From: an uncultured Bacteroidales bacterium
Lineage (GTDB): Bacteria; Bacteroidota; Bacteroidia; Bacteroidales; Muribaculaceae
Length of the DNA stretch: 64,000 nt
NCBI GenBank assembly: GCA_902787185.1
Contig: CADAFP010000003.1
Span: forward strand, 1 to 64,000
Direction of reading: 5' to 3'
Shown: positions 52,570-61,805 of the stretch, in pieces
Numbering within the stretch: the first letter of the stretch is position 1
Layout of the letters: each line of letters begins with the position of its first letter
Position numbers and translations under genes: made by a program
Notes under the pieces: generated by a model
Database searches by the model: none
Seen by the model: the letters and a program-made list of their open reading frames with translations, nothing else
Told to the model about the DNA's origin: nothing

Positions 52570-54294
52570 ATGTCATTTTCCGCATCACGATTCATCATGG
52601 CCGCTCTCGCCATGACAACCGCATGCGTCGCATGGGCACAAGCCTTCTTCCTTGACGGGCACAAAGCAGTACACGACAATCTCAACAACATCTGGCTGTG
52701 CAGCGTGCCGCAAGAGGTGTTCGGACACGAGTGGATGCCAGTAGTCACCATCGACAGCACCATGACCGATGTCATCATCAACGGCACACAGGTGGCGAAC
52801 GGTGACCAGGTGCTGCTGAATCAGATTGCAGGAGGCAGGCTATTCCCGTTCATGGCAAAGGTGGATGGGCGGATCATTGCCGGAAACATCACCTTCACGT
52901 GGCTGCCCGTGCTGGAACTGGAAGGTGAATTTGGCAACGAGTATGCGCCCGGAACGGTTTCGCTCAATGCCCCCGATGGCAGTGGCAAGAGTGACATGAT
53001 GGCCAAGCTCAAGTGGCGCGGCGGTGTCACCAACACCGGCGACAAGCACAAGCGCAACTATCACATCAAGTTTGTTGACAGCATCGGCGAGAAGAAGAAC
53101 CGCCGCTTGCTGGACATGCGCAAGGACAACCACTGGAAACTTGATGCCGGACAGATCGACCCGCTGCGCATACGCAACCGCGTGTGCAGCGACCTATGGC
53201 TCGACATGTCGCGCGACCCCTGGTTCAAGGCCCTCGACTCTACTGCTGTCAACGGCTCGCATGGCCGCGTCACCGAAGTCATCCTCAACGGTAAGTACCA
53301 CGGCATCTACGGCCTCATCGAGCCCGTGGACCGCAAACAGTTGGGGCTGGTCAAGCATGACACGGTGGAAAACGTGTTTCATGGCCAAGAATGGGTGTCA
53401 AAACTGTGGGCTCCAACGTATTACCTGCCGCGTTACAACAACAGCAGCAACATGTGGAACCAGAACGAGGTGAATTACCCTGAATTTGAAGACGTTCATC
53501 CCACCGACTGGAGCACCCTGTATAAAGCGTTCGACTTTGCGAGACGCGTCGATGCGGCCGATGACTGGCAAACCTTGAGCGACTCGCTGGATTACTACTT
53601 TGACACGCCGGTGCTGGAAGATTATTTCATCCTTCTTGTCACCATTCAGGCCCTTGACAACGAGACCAAGAACATCTACTACAGCCTGTATGACAAGGCC
53701 ACGGGCGACAAACGCCTCACCGTCACCCCTTGGGACCTGGACGTGTCGCTCGGCGCCAAGACCCTCACAGGGCTAACCGACGCTATGGTATCTCCCGAGC
53801 GGGAACTCAACTGGGTGACCAACCTGTATTTGATCGACATGTTCAACCACTCGGCGCCTCATCGCCAGCACATTATCGACCGCTACTGGCAGTTGAGGCA
53901 GACGTGGCTCAACACCGACAACCTGGTGGCCCGTTTCCAAGCCGCCGTCGATGAACTGGAGAACAGCGGAGCGGCAGCACGCGAAGAAGCCCGATGGAGC
54001 CACGACAGTGACATCAATGGCCAGACGCTGGACATCAGTGCCGAGATGAACCGCGTGGAGCAATGGATCAGGCGACATATGGCTTACCTCGACGAGAACG
54101 TTTTCGTCCGCGCGGCGGGCATCCCGGGAGATGCCGACGGTGATGGGGAGGTCAGTATCGCCGACATCACCACCATCCTCGACTATATGCTTTCAGGCAA
54201 GCCCATCAACGAGCGGCAAGCCGACGTGGATAACGATGGCAGCATCAACATCGGGGATATCGTCATGCTCGTGGACATCATCCTCAACAAGTAG
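52570..54294 (+). CDS. CotH-kinase family protein with C-terminal dockerin
   Basis: Secreted protein of 574 residues. The signal peptide is residues 1-24 (AALAMTTACVAWA). The CotH domain (about 110-460) shows the expected KLKWRGGVTNTGDKHKR region, NGKYHGIYGLIEPVDRKQ and VTPWDLDVSLG (the Asp-containing catalytic-like motif). CotH proteins phosphorylate secreted proteins in spore formers; here the target is unknown. The C-terminus is a two-loop dockerin, DADGDGEVSIADITTILDYM and DVDNDGSINIGDIVMLVDII. It lies divergent from two other dockerin proteins, suggesting a shared cell-surface setting. Confidence 0.88.
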   Translation: MSFSASRFIMAALAMTTACVAWAQAFFLDGHKAVHDNLNNIWLCSVPQEVFGHEWMPVVTIDSTMTDVIINGTQVANGDQVLLNQIAGGRLFPFMAKVDGRIIAGNITFTWLPVLELEGEFGNEYAPGTVSLNAPDGSGKSDMMAKLKWRGGVTNTGDKHKRNYHIKFVDSIGEKKNRRLLDMRKDNHWKLDAGQIDPLRIRNRVCSDLWLDMSRDPWFKALDSTAVNGSHGRVTEVILNGKYHGIYGLIEPVDRKQLGLVKHDTVENVFHGQEWVSKLWAPTYYLPRYNNSSNMWNQNEVNYPEFEDVHPTDWSTLYKAFDFARRVDAADDWQTLSDSLDYYFDTPVLEDYFILLVTIQALDNETKNIYYSLYDKATGDKRLTVTPWDLDVSLGAKTLTGLTDAMVSPERELNWVTNLYLIDMFNHSAPHRQHIIDRYWQLRQTWLNTDNLVARFQAAVDELENSGAAAREEARWSHDSDINGQTLDISAEMNRVEQWIRRHMAYLDENVFVRAAGIPGDADGDGEVSIADITTILDYMLSGKPINERQADVDNDGSINIGDIVMLVDIILNK

Positions 54295-54360
54295 CCTCAA
54301 TATTCAGGCCGCTCACCTATTTTAACGGTCCTGCACGAGGCATAACCCGAAAAAAAAGAT

Positions 54361-54368
54361 TATCTTTG
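54361..54368 (+). promoter_or_regulatory. -7 element for recA
   Basis: TATCTTTG, 46 bases before the recA ATG. No LexA-type operator that I can recognise is present. Confidence 0.6.
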
Positions 54369-54413
54369 CATCTTTCAAAATAAGAACATCAACATCATAA
54401 TTATAATCATATC

Positions 54414-55460
54414 ATGGCAGAAGAAATTATCAATCAAGAGGAAATGAGCAACCAGCCGCAGCGCAAGGAGGTTTCTCCCGAGAAACTCAAGGCCTTGCAA
54501 GTGGCAATGGATAAGATAGGCAAGACCTTTGGCAGCGGAACCATCATGAAGTTGGGCGATGACCACATCGAGGACATCGAGGTGATTCCCTCTGGCTCCA
54601 TCGGTCTGGACAACGCGCTGGGCGTGGGAGGCTATCCCCGCGGCCGCATCATCGAGATTTACGGTCCCGAGTCGTCGGGCAAGACCACCCTGGCAATCCA
54701 TGCCATCGCCGAGGCACAGAAGGCAGGCGGCATCGCTGCCATCATCGATGCCGAGCACGCCTTTGACCGCTTCTATGCCGAATCGCTGGGCGTAGACGTG
54801 AATAACCTGTGGATTGCACAACCCGACAGTGGCGAGCAGGCCCTGGAGATTGCCGACCAACTCATCCGCAGCAGCGCCATCGACATCATCGTCATCGACA
54901 GTGTCGCTGCCCTAACCCCCAAGGCCGAAATTGAAGGCGAAATGGGCGAGAGCAAGATGGGCCTGCAGGCACGCCTGATGAGCCAAGCACTGAGGAAACT
55001 CACCGCCACCATCAGCCGCACCAACACTTGCTGCATCTTCATCAACCAGCTGCGCGAAAAGTTGGGCGTGATGTTTGGCAATCCCGAGACCACTACGGGC
55101 GGTAACGCTTTGAAGTTCTACAGCAGCGTGCGTCTGGACATCCGCCGCATCGGCCAGATCAAGGACGGTGACCAGGTGACCGGCAACCTCACCCGCGTGA
55201 AGGTGGTGAAGAACAAGGTGGCGCCCCCCTTCCGCAAAGCCGAATTTGAGATCCGCTTTGGCGAGGGCATCAGCAAGATAGGCGAAATCATTGACCTGGG
55301 TGTCGAGTTCGGCATCGTCAAGAAGAGTGGCGCATGGTTCTCCTATGAGGGCACCAAATTAGGTCAGGGCCGCGACGCCGCCAAGCAGATGGTGGCCGAC
55401 AACCCCGAGCTCGCCGAGGAACTCGAAGCCAAAATCAAGGAGGCCATGAAGGCCAAGTAA
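54414..55460 (+). CDS. recA: Recombinase RecA
   Basis: Forms the presynaptic filament for homologous recombination and the SOS response. Walker A is [10 protein letters not shown] (about 80-89), Walker B is [10 protein letters not shown] (about 155-164), loop L1 contains [20 protein letters not shown] and L2 contains [14 protein letters not shown]. The length of 348 residues is normal. The acidic N-terminal extension EEIINQEE is typical of the phylum. It is a single gene with a 16-bp perfect hairpin terminator. Confidence 0.98.
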   Translation: MAEEIINQEEMSNQPQRKEVSPEKLKALQVAMDKIGKTFGSGTIMKLGDDHIEDIEVIPSGSIGLDNALGVGGYPRGRIIEIYGPESSGKTTLAIHAIAEAQKAGGIAAIIDAEHAFDRFYAESLGVDVNNLWIAQPDSGEQALEIADQLIRSSAIDIIVIDSVAALTPKAEIEGEMGESKMGLQARLMSQALRKLTATISRTNTCCIFINQLREKLGVMFGNPETTTGGNALKFYSSVRLDIRRIGQIKDGDQVTGNLTRVKVVKNKVAPPFRKAEFEIRFGEGISKIGEIIDLGVEFGIVKKSGAWFSYEGTKLGQGRDAAKQMVADNPELAEELEAKIKEAMKAK

Positions 55461-55487
55461 ACCGCCTTTCAAACGGCCACACACACT

Positions 55488-55528
55488 ACACAACGAGCCG
55501 CCCCATATCGCAGGGCGGCTCGTTGTGT
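55488..55528. terminator. recA terminator, 16-bp perfect stem
   Basis: ACACAACGAGCCGCCC (55488-55503) and GGGCGGCTCGTTGTGT (55513-55528) pair fully, between the convergent recA and metK genes. Confidence 0.85.
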
Positions 55529-55542
55529 TCCAGTGCCTGTGG

Positions 55543-55587
55543 TATCTATAGCATCTATAGTCTCTATAGCTTCTATAGCGGCTATTT
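55543..55587. repeat. Period-9 CTATAG array at the metK 3' end
   Basis: TATCTATAG, CATCTATAG, TCTCTATAG, CTTCTATAG and CGGCTATTT follow in register, ending 3 bases from the metK stop. It shares its core with the array at 29467-29502. Confidence 0.9.
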
Positions 55588-55590
55588 CCC

Positions 55591-56859
55591 TCACGAGAGG
55601 CCGAAGGCTGCACGCAGCATTTCGGTGCGGTTGAGCTTCTCCCACGTGAACAGCTCGACCTCGACTTCCCTAGTCTGGTTGTAGAGGGATTCAAACTTTT
55701 TCACCTTCAACTCATACTTGCGGCCCATGTGGCCATAGGCGGCCGTCTCGGTATAGATGGGATTGAGCAGTTTCAAGTCCCTGATGATGGCGGCAGGACG
55801 CAGGTCGAACATTTCCTTGAGGATGTCGGCAATCTCGGCGTCGCTCTTGTTCACATGGCTGGTGCCGTAGGTGTTGATGTAGAAGCTGACGGGTTCGGCA
55901 CGGCCGATGGCATAGGCCACCTGCACCAATACCTCGTCGGCAATGCCTGCGGCAACCACATTTTTAGCGATGTGACGGCAGGCATAGGCGGCACTGCGGT
56001 CCACCTTGCTGGGATCCTTGCCCGAGAAGGCGCCACCGCCGTGAGCGCCGCGACCGCCGTAGGTGTCCACGATGATTTTGCGGCCCGTGAGACCCGTGTC
56101 ACCATGAGGTCCACCGATGACAAACTTGCCCGTGGGATTGACAAACTCCTCGGTCTTGCCGTCATACAGCGCCTTGATGTCGTCGCTGTAGTGGGCCAGA
56201 GTCCTGGGAATCAGTATCTCGTGAACGTCGCGGGCGATGCGCTTCTGGTCCACATCCTCGTCGTGCTGGGTGCTCACCACGATGGTGTGGATGTGCACGG
56301 GACGGCGGGTGTCGCCGTCATACTCGACCGTCACCTGAGCCTTGGCGTCGGGACGCAGGTAAGGCATCAGTTCCAGGTGGTTGTGACGGATGTCGGCCAG
56401 TTCACGCATGAGGGCATGCGCCAAATCAAGCGTCAACGGCATGTAGTTGGGCGTCTCGTTGCAGGCGTAGCCAAACATCATGCCCTGGTCGCCAGCACCT
56501 TGGTCCTCGCGGTTATCCTCGGCGTTGTCAACACCCTGCTTGATGTCGCCACTCTGCTCATGGACGCTGTTGAGGATGCCGCATGAACTGCCGTCAAACT
56601 GATATTCACTCTTGGTGTAACCAATCTTGTTGATCACCTCGCGCGCGGTGCGCTGCAGGTCGATATAAACGTTGGTGGTCACCTCGCCCGAGATAACTAC
56701 CTGGCCCGTGGTCACCAGCGTCTCGCATGCCACGTGGGCATGGGGGTCAAAAGCCAAAAACTTGTCAAGGATGGCGTCGCTAATCTGGTCAGCGACCTTG
56801 TCGGGGTGCCCTTCAGACACGCTCTCGGACGTGAATAGATAATTGTTCTTACTGTTCAT
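55591..56859 (-). CDS. metK: S-adenosylmethionine synthetase
   Basis: Makes SAM from methionine and ATP. The opening [19 protein letters not shown] is diagnostic, and [16 protein letters not shown] (about 118-133) and [18 protein letters not shown] (about 275-292) hold the substrate and phosphate sites. The C-terminal part is somewhat extended, as in Bacteroidetes. The length is 422 residues. The 5' leader contains a SAM-II riboswitch, so product feedback on expression is expected. Confidence 0.98.
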   Translation of the reverse strand: MNSKNNYLFTSESVSEGHPDKVADQISDAILDKFLAFDPHAHVACETLVTTGQVVISGEVTTNVYIDLQRTAREVINKIGYTKSEYQFDGSSCGILNSVHEQSGDIKQGVDNAEDNREDQGAGDQGMMFGYACNETPNYMPLTLDLAHALMRELADIRHNHLELMPYLRPDAKAQVTVEYDGDTRRPVHIHTIVVSTQHDEDVDQKRIARDVHEILIPRTLAHYSDDIKALYDGKTEEFVNPTGKFVIGGPHGDTGLTGRKIIVDTYGGRGAHGGGAFSGKDPSKVDRSAAYACRHIAKNVVAAGIADEVLVQVAYAIGRAEPVSFYINTYGTSHVNKSDAEIADILKEMFDLRPAAIIRDLKLLNPIYTETAAYGHMGRKYELKVKKFESLYNQTREVEVELFTWEKLNRTEMLRAAFGLS

Positions 56860-56929
56860 TGTTACAAAAAACCGTTATTTTTGTGGAACATGAACGCTAA
56901 AAAAGAATCAAGAATAAGACTGTTGATGA

Positions 56930-56982
56930 TTGCATTTTAGCATTTTTTCAAGTGGTTGCAAGCAGCCCAAATTCCACTGTTA
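56930..56982 (-). promoter_or_regulatory. SAM-II riboswitch upstream of metK
   Basis: On the minus strand the SAM-II layout is plain. P1 is AGTGG pairing with CCACT; the loop holds AATTTG and ends CTTGCAA. After P1 come TGAAAAAATGCTAAAA, the conserved tail that forms the pseudoknot. It lies between the promoter at 57010 and the metK start at 56859. The family (Rfam SAM_alpha) is known from alphaproteobacteria and Bacteroidetes. Binding SAM would be expected to lower metK expression. Confidence 0.82.
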
Positions 56983-57009
56983 ATAATATGTTGTTTCAAA
57001 AATTGGCTG

Positions 57010-57017
57010 CAAAGGTA
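57010..57017 (-). promoter_or_regulatory. -7 element for metK
   Basis: The minus strand reads TACCTTTG, just upstream of the SAM-II riboswitch. Confidence 0.65.
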
Positions 57018-57083
57018 GTAATATTTTTCCATTACCAACCTATGCACCATCGCTTTTTTCTAAAAAACACCGATTGATAAGCC

Positions 57084-58205
57084 CTAACGCGTAAAACCGT
57101 CAATCTTCATTTCTTTTCCAACCACTTCACTCAGCATGTCAAGCACTTTGCGCTTCACACCGATTTTCAACGGCGACTGCATGACATCAAAATCGGGACG
57201 ATTGTTGGCCTCGATAAACTCGAGAGTGCCCTTATCGGTGATGATGACATCCCATCCGCTGACCGTGTTCTTGGTCTGGCGGGCCGCGCTGACGCAAAAG
57301 TCAACGACCTCGTTCCACCGCGGAATCTGTGCGCCCTTAATCAGCATATTGGTGTCAGGGTGCCTCTCCACCCTCAGCCCCTCGGTAGTAATGCCCTCGC
57401 TCTCTATCACACCGGTTTCCATATTGATTTGGGCGAACAGTCCGCCAGCATGGGCATTGTCGATGATCATGTCACCGATTCCCATGCGCAGGAACGCGCC
57501 AAACGGGAACGCCTTGCCGCGGAAGGCCACCGTGACAAAACGTATCGTGTTGAGCGACTGGGGATGAAAGGCTTGGATGGCATCACAGCCATGCAGGCAC
57601 TCCTCAATGATCATAGAACCCTGTACACACTTGTCGTACAGCGACTTGATTTGCACGGGATCGGTTTGTGCTGGTACCTTCTTCACCCCGAAGCCCAGAC
57701 TGCCGTCATGAGGCTTGATGACGCACTCTGTCGAACTCAGCAGGTCGGCAAACTGCTCATAGGTGCACTGTGGGGTGTATAGCCACCGGCGCTTGCAAAA
57801 ACCCAAAGCGGTGAAGCGTGCAAGGAACTTGTCCTTCTGCAATGGCAGGCCGTGGAAATCGTTGGGATATTTCATGCGCAGCTTGCAGGATACAGCGCGC
57901 ATCAATGAGCGGGAGATGAACTCGTCACGTTCCTCCTCGGTCAACCGGTAAAACTCGTACTGGTGCAGGTACTCCGAAATGGAGACATAGTGCTTGTTCA
58001 TGGCCTGGTAAAAGTCCTCACGCGATGCGCCCTCGGGCAACGGTGCTCCCGATGCAAAGAACTTGTCAGCCTCCTTGCGGATAGCGGCCAACTCCTTGCG
58101 CAAGAGGTAACGGGCAGCCAAATCAGGGTACAACCTGAACACTACTCCGTATGCAACTGGACGGACGATGTATCTACGCACTATTTTTTTCCAATTCTTA
58201 GCCAT
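57084..58205 (-). CDS. Sugar-transfer-associated ATP-grasp protein
   Basis: ATP-grasp enzyme of the ATPgrasp_ST type, a family found in capsule and exopolysaccharide loci. Seen are CVIKPHDGSLGFGVKKV (about 155-171, the ATP-binding lysine and flexible loop), SMIIEECLHGCDAI (about 195-208), LNTIRFVTVAFRGK (about 217-230) and the metal-binding end FIEANNRPDFDVMQ (about 330-343). The length of 373 residues is normal. It is a single gene with its own promoter at 58256. It probably forms an amide or ester bond in a surface glycan, with the substrate unknown. Confidence 0.88.
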   Translation of the reverse strand: MAKNWKKIVRRYIVRPVAYGVVFRLYPDLAARYLLRKELAAIRKEADKFFASGAPLPEGASREDFYQAMNKHYVSISEYLHQYEFYRLTEEERDEFISRSLMRAVSCKLRMKYPNDFHGLPLQKDKFLARFTALGFCKRRWLYTPQCTYEQFADLLSSTECVIKPHDGSLGFGVKKVPAQTDPVQIKSLYDKCVQGSMIIEECLHGCDAIQAFHPQSLNTIRFVTVAFRGKAFPFGAFLRMGIGDMIIDNAHAGGLFAQINMETGVIESEGITTEGLRVERHPDTNMLIKGAQIPRWNEVVDFCVSAARQTKNTVSGWDVIITDKGTLEFIEANNRPDFDVMQSPLKIGVKRKVLDMLSEVVGKEMKIDGFTR

Positions 58206-58255
58206 GACGAGTAAACTATAACTGTTACAATGTATAAGAGCATCGGTAAACGTGG

Positions 58256-58263
58256 CAAAGTTA
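58256..58263 (-). promoter_or_regulatory. -7 element for the ATP-grasp gene
   Basis: The minus strand reads TAACTTTG, 50 bases before the start. Confidence 0.55.
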
Positions 58264-58412
58264 TCACTAAAAATTGAAAACGCAATAAGACAAAGATGTT
58301 TTTCGGCCCAAAAGGGTGATAAAACCCAAGTCTATTTTTGGGGACTATGGACGAGGGGGAAGGAAATTGCAGTTAAAACTTGAGCGGGAGGCGCGATACT
58401 AAAAAATTTTAT

Positions 58413-58436
58413 TACCTTTGCATTTCGATTGAAATG
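58413..58436 (+). promoter_or_regulatory. -7 element and palindrome in front of lolD
   Basis: TACCTTTG (58413-58420) is directly followed by the palindrome CATTTCgattGAAATG (58421-58436), which covers the expected transcript start. This position suits a repressor site or a 5' hairpin. Confidence 0.55.
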
Positions 58437-58444
58437 TCACAACG

Positions 58445-59119
58445 ATGATTGAGGCAAGGAACATAGTGAAACGGTATGGCGACCTGGAGGTGCTGCGGGG
58501 TGTGGACCTCGACATCGCCCAGGGCGAGATTGTGTCGATTGTGGGTCCCAGCGGGGCCGGCAAGACAACGTTGTTGCAAATCATCGGCACGCTTGACATG
58601 CCACAGCAGGGCGAGGTGCGCTACGAGGGCAAGAACGTGCTCGCGATGAAGGATCGAGAGTTGGCACACTTCCGCAACCGCAACATCGGCTTCGTGTTCC
58701 AGTTCCACCAGCTGCTGCCCGAGTTCACCATGCTCGAGAATGTCGCCATCCCCGCATTGCTGGGCGGTGACAACCGCAGCGATGCCATGGACCGCGCGCG
58801 ACGCCTGTTGGAGCGTATGCACCTGTCAGACCGTCTGTCCCACAAGCCGTCGCAACTGAGTGGCGGCGAGTGCCAGCGTGTGGCAGTGGCCCGAGCACTC
58901 ATCAACAGTCCCAAGGTCATCCTTGCCGACGAGCCGTCGGGTAGCCTCGACAGCCAGAACAAACAGGAACTGCACCGCCTATTCTTTGAGTTGCGCGATG
59001 AGTTGAACCAGACATTTATTATTGTGACACATGACGAGGGCCTCGCCGCACAGGCCGACCGCACGCTACACATGCGCGACGGCATGATTGTTGACCAGAC
59101 CACCCGCACCGCACAATGA
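58445..59119 (+). CDS. lolD: ABC transporter ATPase, LolD-like
   Basis: ATP-binding subunit of a MacB/LolCDE-type transporter, probably for releasing lipoproteins from the inner membrane. Walker A is [11 protein letters not shown] (about 38-48), the Q-loop is [13 protein letters not shown], the signature is [15 protein letters not shown] (about 138-152), Walker B is [12 protein letters not shown] and the switch His is in IIVTHDEGL. The length of 224 residues is right. The permease partner (LolCE) is not in the window. The stop overlaps the start of the next lipoprotein gene (ATGA), so the two are translationally coupled. Confidence 0.9.
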   Translation: MIEARNIVKRYGDLEVLRGVDLDIAQGEIVSIVGPSGAGKTTLLQIIGTLDMPQQGEVRYEGKNVLAMKDRELAHFRNRNIGFVFQFHQLLPEFTMLENVAIPALLGGDNRSDAMDRARRLLERMHLSDRLSHKPSQLSGGECQRVAVARALINSPKVILADEPSGSLDSQNKQELHRLFFELRDELNQTFIIVTHDEGLAAQADRTLHMRDGMIVDQTTRTAQ

Positions 59120-59784
59120 GACGACTGCCGCAACTGTCCATATTGCTCATCGCCGCCCTGATGGCTCTGGCATCCTGCGACAAGCAGGAGGACATCGACC
59201 GTGCCTATACCGACTACCGCTACGACATCGTGACCTACTTGGGCCAAAACGCGACGGGGGCGGTCTTTGAGTACCTGGGGCACGGCGACTCGGCAGCCAT
59301 TAGGCTGCAGTCGGTCGTGGACATCAGCCAGGATGCCAAAACGCACCAGCGCGTGCTGCTGCGCTACGACTTCGCCGACAAGAAGGCCAGCGACCAGCGC
59401 GACATCAACGTGTACAACTGCTACACCATCATCAGCGACTCGATACGCATGACGATGGACAGTCCCGACAGCCTGCCGCAACACGAGGTGAAGTTGCGCA
59501 GCCTGTGGCGCACCGGCGAGTTCATCAACCTGCACTGCCAGGTGGAATACACGGGCAAGAACCGCACCTTTATGCTCGTTGCCGACGGTAACACCCTCAA
59601 GGACGACACCGTGCACTGCTATCTGGCTCACGGGCTGCGTGGCGAGCAGGGCACCTTCTGGCGCGACTGCTATGCGTCGTTCAACGTGGGGGCGCTATGG
59701 AAACGCCCGTCGTTCCACTGCTTGAGGATTCACCTCAACGACCTGACATTTCCTGACACAGAGTATTACGATTTTACTAAATAA
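59116..59784 (+). CDS. NigD-like lipoprotein
   Basis: Residues 1-21 form a lipoprotein signal peptide ([12 protein letters not shown], Cys at about 21). The mature part is beta-rich, with [23 protein letters not shown] and [15 protein letters not shown]. This order resembles the two-domain NigD-like family of Bacteroidetes, whose role is unknown. Its start overlaps lolD by 4 bases. Placing a lipoprotein directly with the lipoprotein-release ATPase suggests co-expression but does not prove a functional link. Confidence 0.72.
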   Translation: MRRLPQLSILLIAALMALASCDKQEDIDRAYTDYRYDIVTYLGQNATGAVFEYLGHGDSAAIRLQSVVDISQDAKTHQRVLLRYDFADKKASDQRDINVYNCYTIISDSIRMTMDSPDSLPQHEVKLRSLWRTGEFINLHCQVEYTGKNRTFMLVADGNTLKDDTVHCYLAHGLRGEQGTFWRDCYASFNVGALWKRPSFHCLRIHLNDLTFPDTEYYDFTK

Positions 59785-59819
59785 ATTATTCATTTAAACA
59801 CATTCATAATTCAAACATT

Positions 59820-60143
59820 ATGGCAAACGAAAATCAGAACCAACAGCAGATTAAGATTGAAATTCCTAAGGAAGAGTTGCAGGGCCGCTATGCCAACATG
59901 GCAATGATTGCCCATGGTCCCAATGATTTCTTCATCGATATGATCCTGCGCGGCCCCAACATGCCGCAGGCCCGCGTTCAGAGCCGCATCATCATGGCCC
60001 CGCAGCATGCCAAGGAGCTGATGCTCGCCCTCCAGGATAACATCCACCGCTATGAGAGCAACTTCGGCGAAATCAAGATCAACCGTCCCGCTGGTGCCAA
60101 CAGCAACATTATGGACTTCCCCCTGCCCAAGGGACAGGCGTAA
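59820..60143 (+). CDS. DUF3467 family protein
   Basis: Small cytoplasmic protein of 107 residues. The family motifs are QGRYANMAMIAHGPNDFFIDM (in parts: GRYANMA, then EFxID-like FFIDM), followed by ARVQSRIIMAPQHAKELMLALQ and NIHRYESNFGEI. The function is unknown, though in Bacteroidetes members often lie near transcription or translation genes. It follows the NigD-like gene and precedes cysS. A heptamer array begins at its stop codon. Confidence 0.88.
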   Translation: MANENQNQQQIKIEIPKEELQGRYANMAMIAHGPNDFFIDMILRGPNMPQARVQSRIIMAPQHAKELMLALQDNIHRYESNFGEIKINRPAGANSNIMDFPLPKGQA

Positions 60144-60184
60144 ACAGTTAACAGTTGACAGTTAACAGTTAATAGTTAATAGTT
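60143..60184. repeat. Heptamer array between DUF3467 and cysS
   Basis: AACAGTT, AACAGTT, GACAGTT, AACAGTT, AATAGTT and AATAGTT, starting on the last base of the stop codon. Confidence 0.9.
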
Positions 60185-60213
60185 GACATCAAATTTTTTT
60201 TGACGCATTTCAG

Positions 60214-61689
60214 ATGGAACATCCATTGTTCATATACAACACCCTCACCAGGCGCAAGGAGCACTTCGTGCCGCTGAACGAGCCGATGGTGGGCATGTAT
60301 GTGTGCGGCCCCACGGTCTATGGCGACCCTCATCTGGGCCACACCCGCCCCGCCATCACGTTTGACGTGCTGTTCCGCTACTTGCAGCAGCTGGGCTACA
60401 AGGTGCGCTATGTGCGCAACATCACCGATGTGGGCCACCTGGAACATGATGCCGACGAGGGCGAAGACAAGATTGCCAAAAAGGCGCGCCTCGAGCAACT
60501 CGAGCCCATGGAAGTGGCCCAGTACTACACCAACCGCTACCATGCTGCCATGCAGGCGCTCAACGTGCTGCCTCCCAGCATCGAGCCCCATGCCACGGGA
60601 CACATCATCGAGCAGGAGGAACTGGTCAAGCAGATCATGGCCAACGGCTATGCCTATGAGACAAACGGCAGCGTGTATTTTGACATCGAAGCCTTTAACC
60701 GCGACCACCGCTACGGTGTGCTGTCGGGACGCAACCTCGATGACATCCTGAACGCCAGCCGCGAGCTCGAGGGTGTGGGCGAAAAGCGCAACCAGGCCGA
60801 TTTCGCCTTGTGGAAGAAGGCCCAGCCCGAGCACATCATGCGCTGGCCGTCGCCCTGGAGCGACGGTTTCCCCGGATGGCACTGCGAGTGCACGGCCATG
60901 GGACGCAAGTACCTGGGTCAGCACTTCGACATCCACGGTGGCGGCATGGACCTCGTGTTCCCGCACCATGAGTGCGAAATTGCGCAGGCTGTGGCCAGTC
61001 AGGGTGATCAGATGGTGCGCTACTGGATGCACAACAACATGATCACCATCAACGGTCAGAAGATGGGCAAATCGCTGGGCAACTTCATCACCCTGGAGCA
61101 GTTCTTCACGGGCGACCACCCGGCGTTAACCCAGGCCTACACGCCCATGACCATCCGTTTCTTCATCCTTCAGGCCCATTACCGCGGCACTGTGGACTTC
61201 AGCAACGAGGCCCTTCAGGCTGCCGAGAAAGCCCTGGAGCGCATACTGGACGGTTGGCATCGCCTGAACGCCCTCACCGCCGCACCGCAGTCCTCGCTCA
61301 CGCTCGACAATTACCGTCAGCGCTGTGCCGACGCGATGAACGACGACCTGAACACGCCGACGGTCATCGCCACCCTGTTTGACGCCTGCAAGGTCATCAA
61401 TCAGGCCAACGACGGCAATGCCAGCCTGAGTCAGGCCGATATCGACGAGTTGAAGCGCGTCTTCCAGACCTACCTGTTCGACGTGCTGGGCATCCGCGAC
61501 GATGCCGCTGGCGGCGACAGCGTGAATCTGGAGCCTTACCGTCAGGCCGTTGACCTGCTGCTGGAGATGCGCCGCAACGCCAAGGCTGCCAAAGATTGGG
61601 CAACCAGCGACCTCATCCGCGACAAGCTCGCCGAGTTTGGCTTTGAGGTCAAGGACACCAAGGACGGCTTTGAGTGGAAAGTGAAATAA
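60214..61689 (+). CDS. cysS: Cysteinyl-tRNA synthetase
   Basis: Class I synthetase charging tRNA-Cys. The zinc and HIGH region is [19 protein letters not shown] (about 28-46), [10 protein letters not shown] (about 225-234) supplies further zinc ligands, and the KMSKS loop is present as [10 protein letters not shown] (about 284-293), a Gly variant that I recall in Bacteroidetes. The helical anticodon-binding C-domain is intact. The length of 491 residues is normal. Confidence 0.97.
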   Translation: MEHPLFIYNTLTRRKEHFVPLNEPMVGMYVCGPTVYGDPHLGHTRPAITFDVLFRYLQQLGYKVRYVRNITDVGHLEHDADEGEDKIAKKARLEQLEPMEVAQYYTNRYHAAMQALNVLPPSIEPHATGHIIEQEELVKQIMANGYAYETNGSVYFDIEAFNRDHRYGVLSGRNLDDILNASRELEGVGEKRNQADFALWKKAQPEHIMRWPSPWSDGFPGWHCECTAMGRKYLGQHFDIHGGGMDLVFPHHECEIAQAVASQGDQMVRYWMHNNMITINGQKMGKSLGNFITLEQFFTGDHPALTQAYTPMTIRFFILQAHYRGTVDFSNEALQAAEKALERILDGWHRLNALTAAPQSSLTLDNYRQRCADAMNDDLNTPTVIATLFDACKVINQANDGNASLSQADIDELKRVFQTYLFDVLGIRDDAAGGDSVNLEPYRQAVDLLLEMRRNAKAAKDWATSDLIRDKLAEFGFEVKDTKDGFEWKVK

Positions 61690-61693
61690 TTTT

Positions 61694-61804
61694 AGTGATA
61701 AGATAATAGATAAGAGATAATAGATAATGGTTGAAAATCAGTAGAATACCATCCGTTATCTATTATCTATTATCTTTTATCTATTATCTATTATCTTTTA
61801 TCTG
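61694..61804. repeat. Large inverted heptamer array between cysS and the glycosyltransferase
   Basis: AGTGATA and then four AGATAAT/AGATAAG units (61694-61728) face seven TTATCTA/TTATCTT units (61756-61804). Both arms are in exact 7-bp register and complementary. The second arm ends one base before the next start codon. Confidence 0.95.
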
Positions 61805-61805
61805 A

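Noticed and set aside
61070..61090. KMGKS in place of KMSKS in cysS as a defect
   Set aside because: I recall the Gly form in Bacteroidetes cysteinyl-tRNA synthetases, and the rest of the enzyme is intact.
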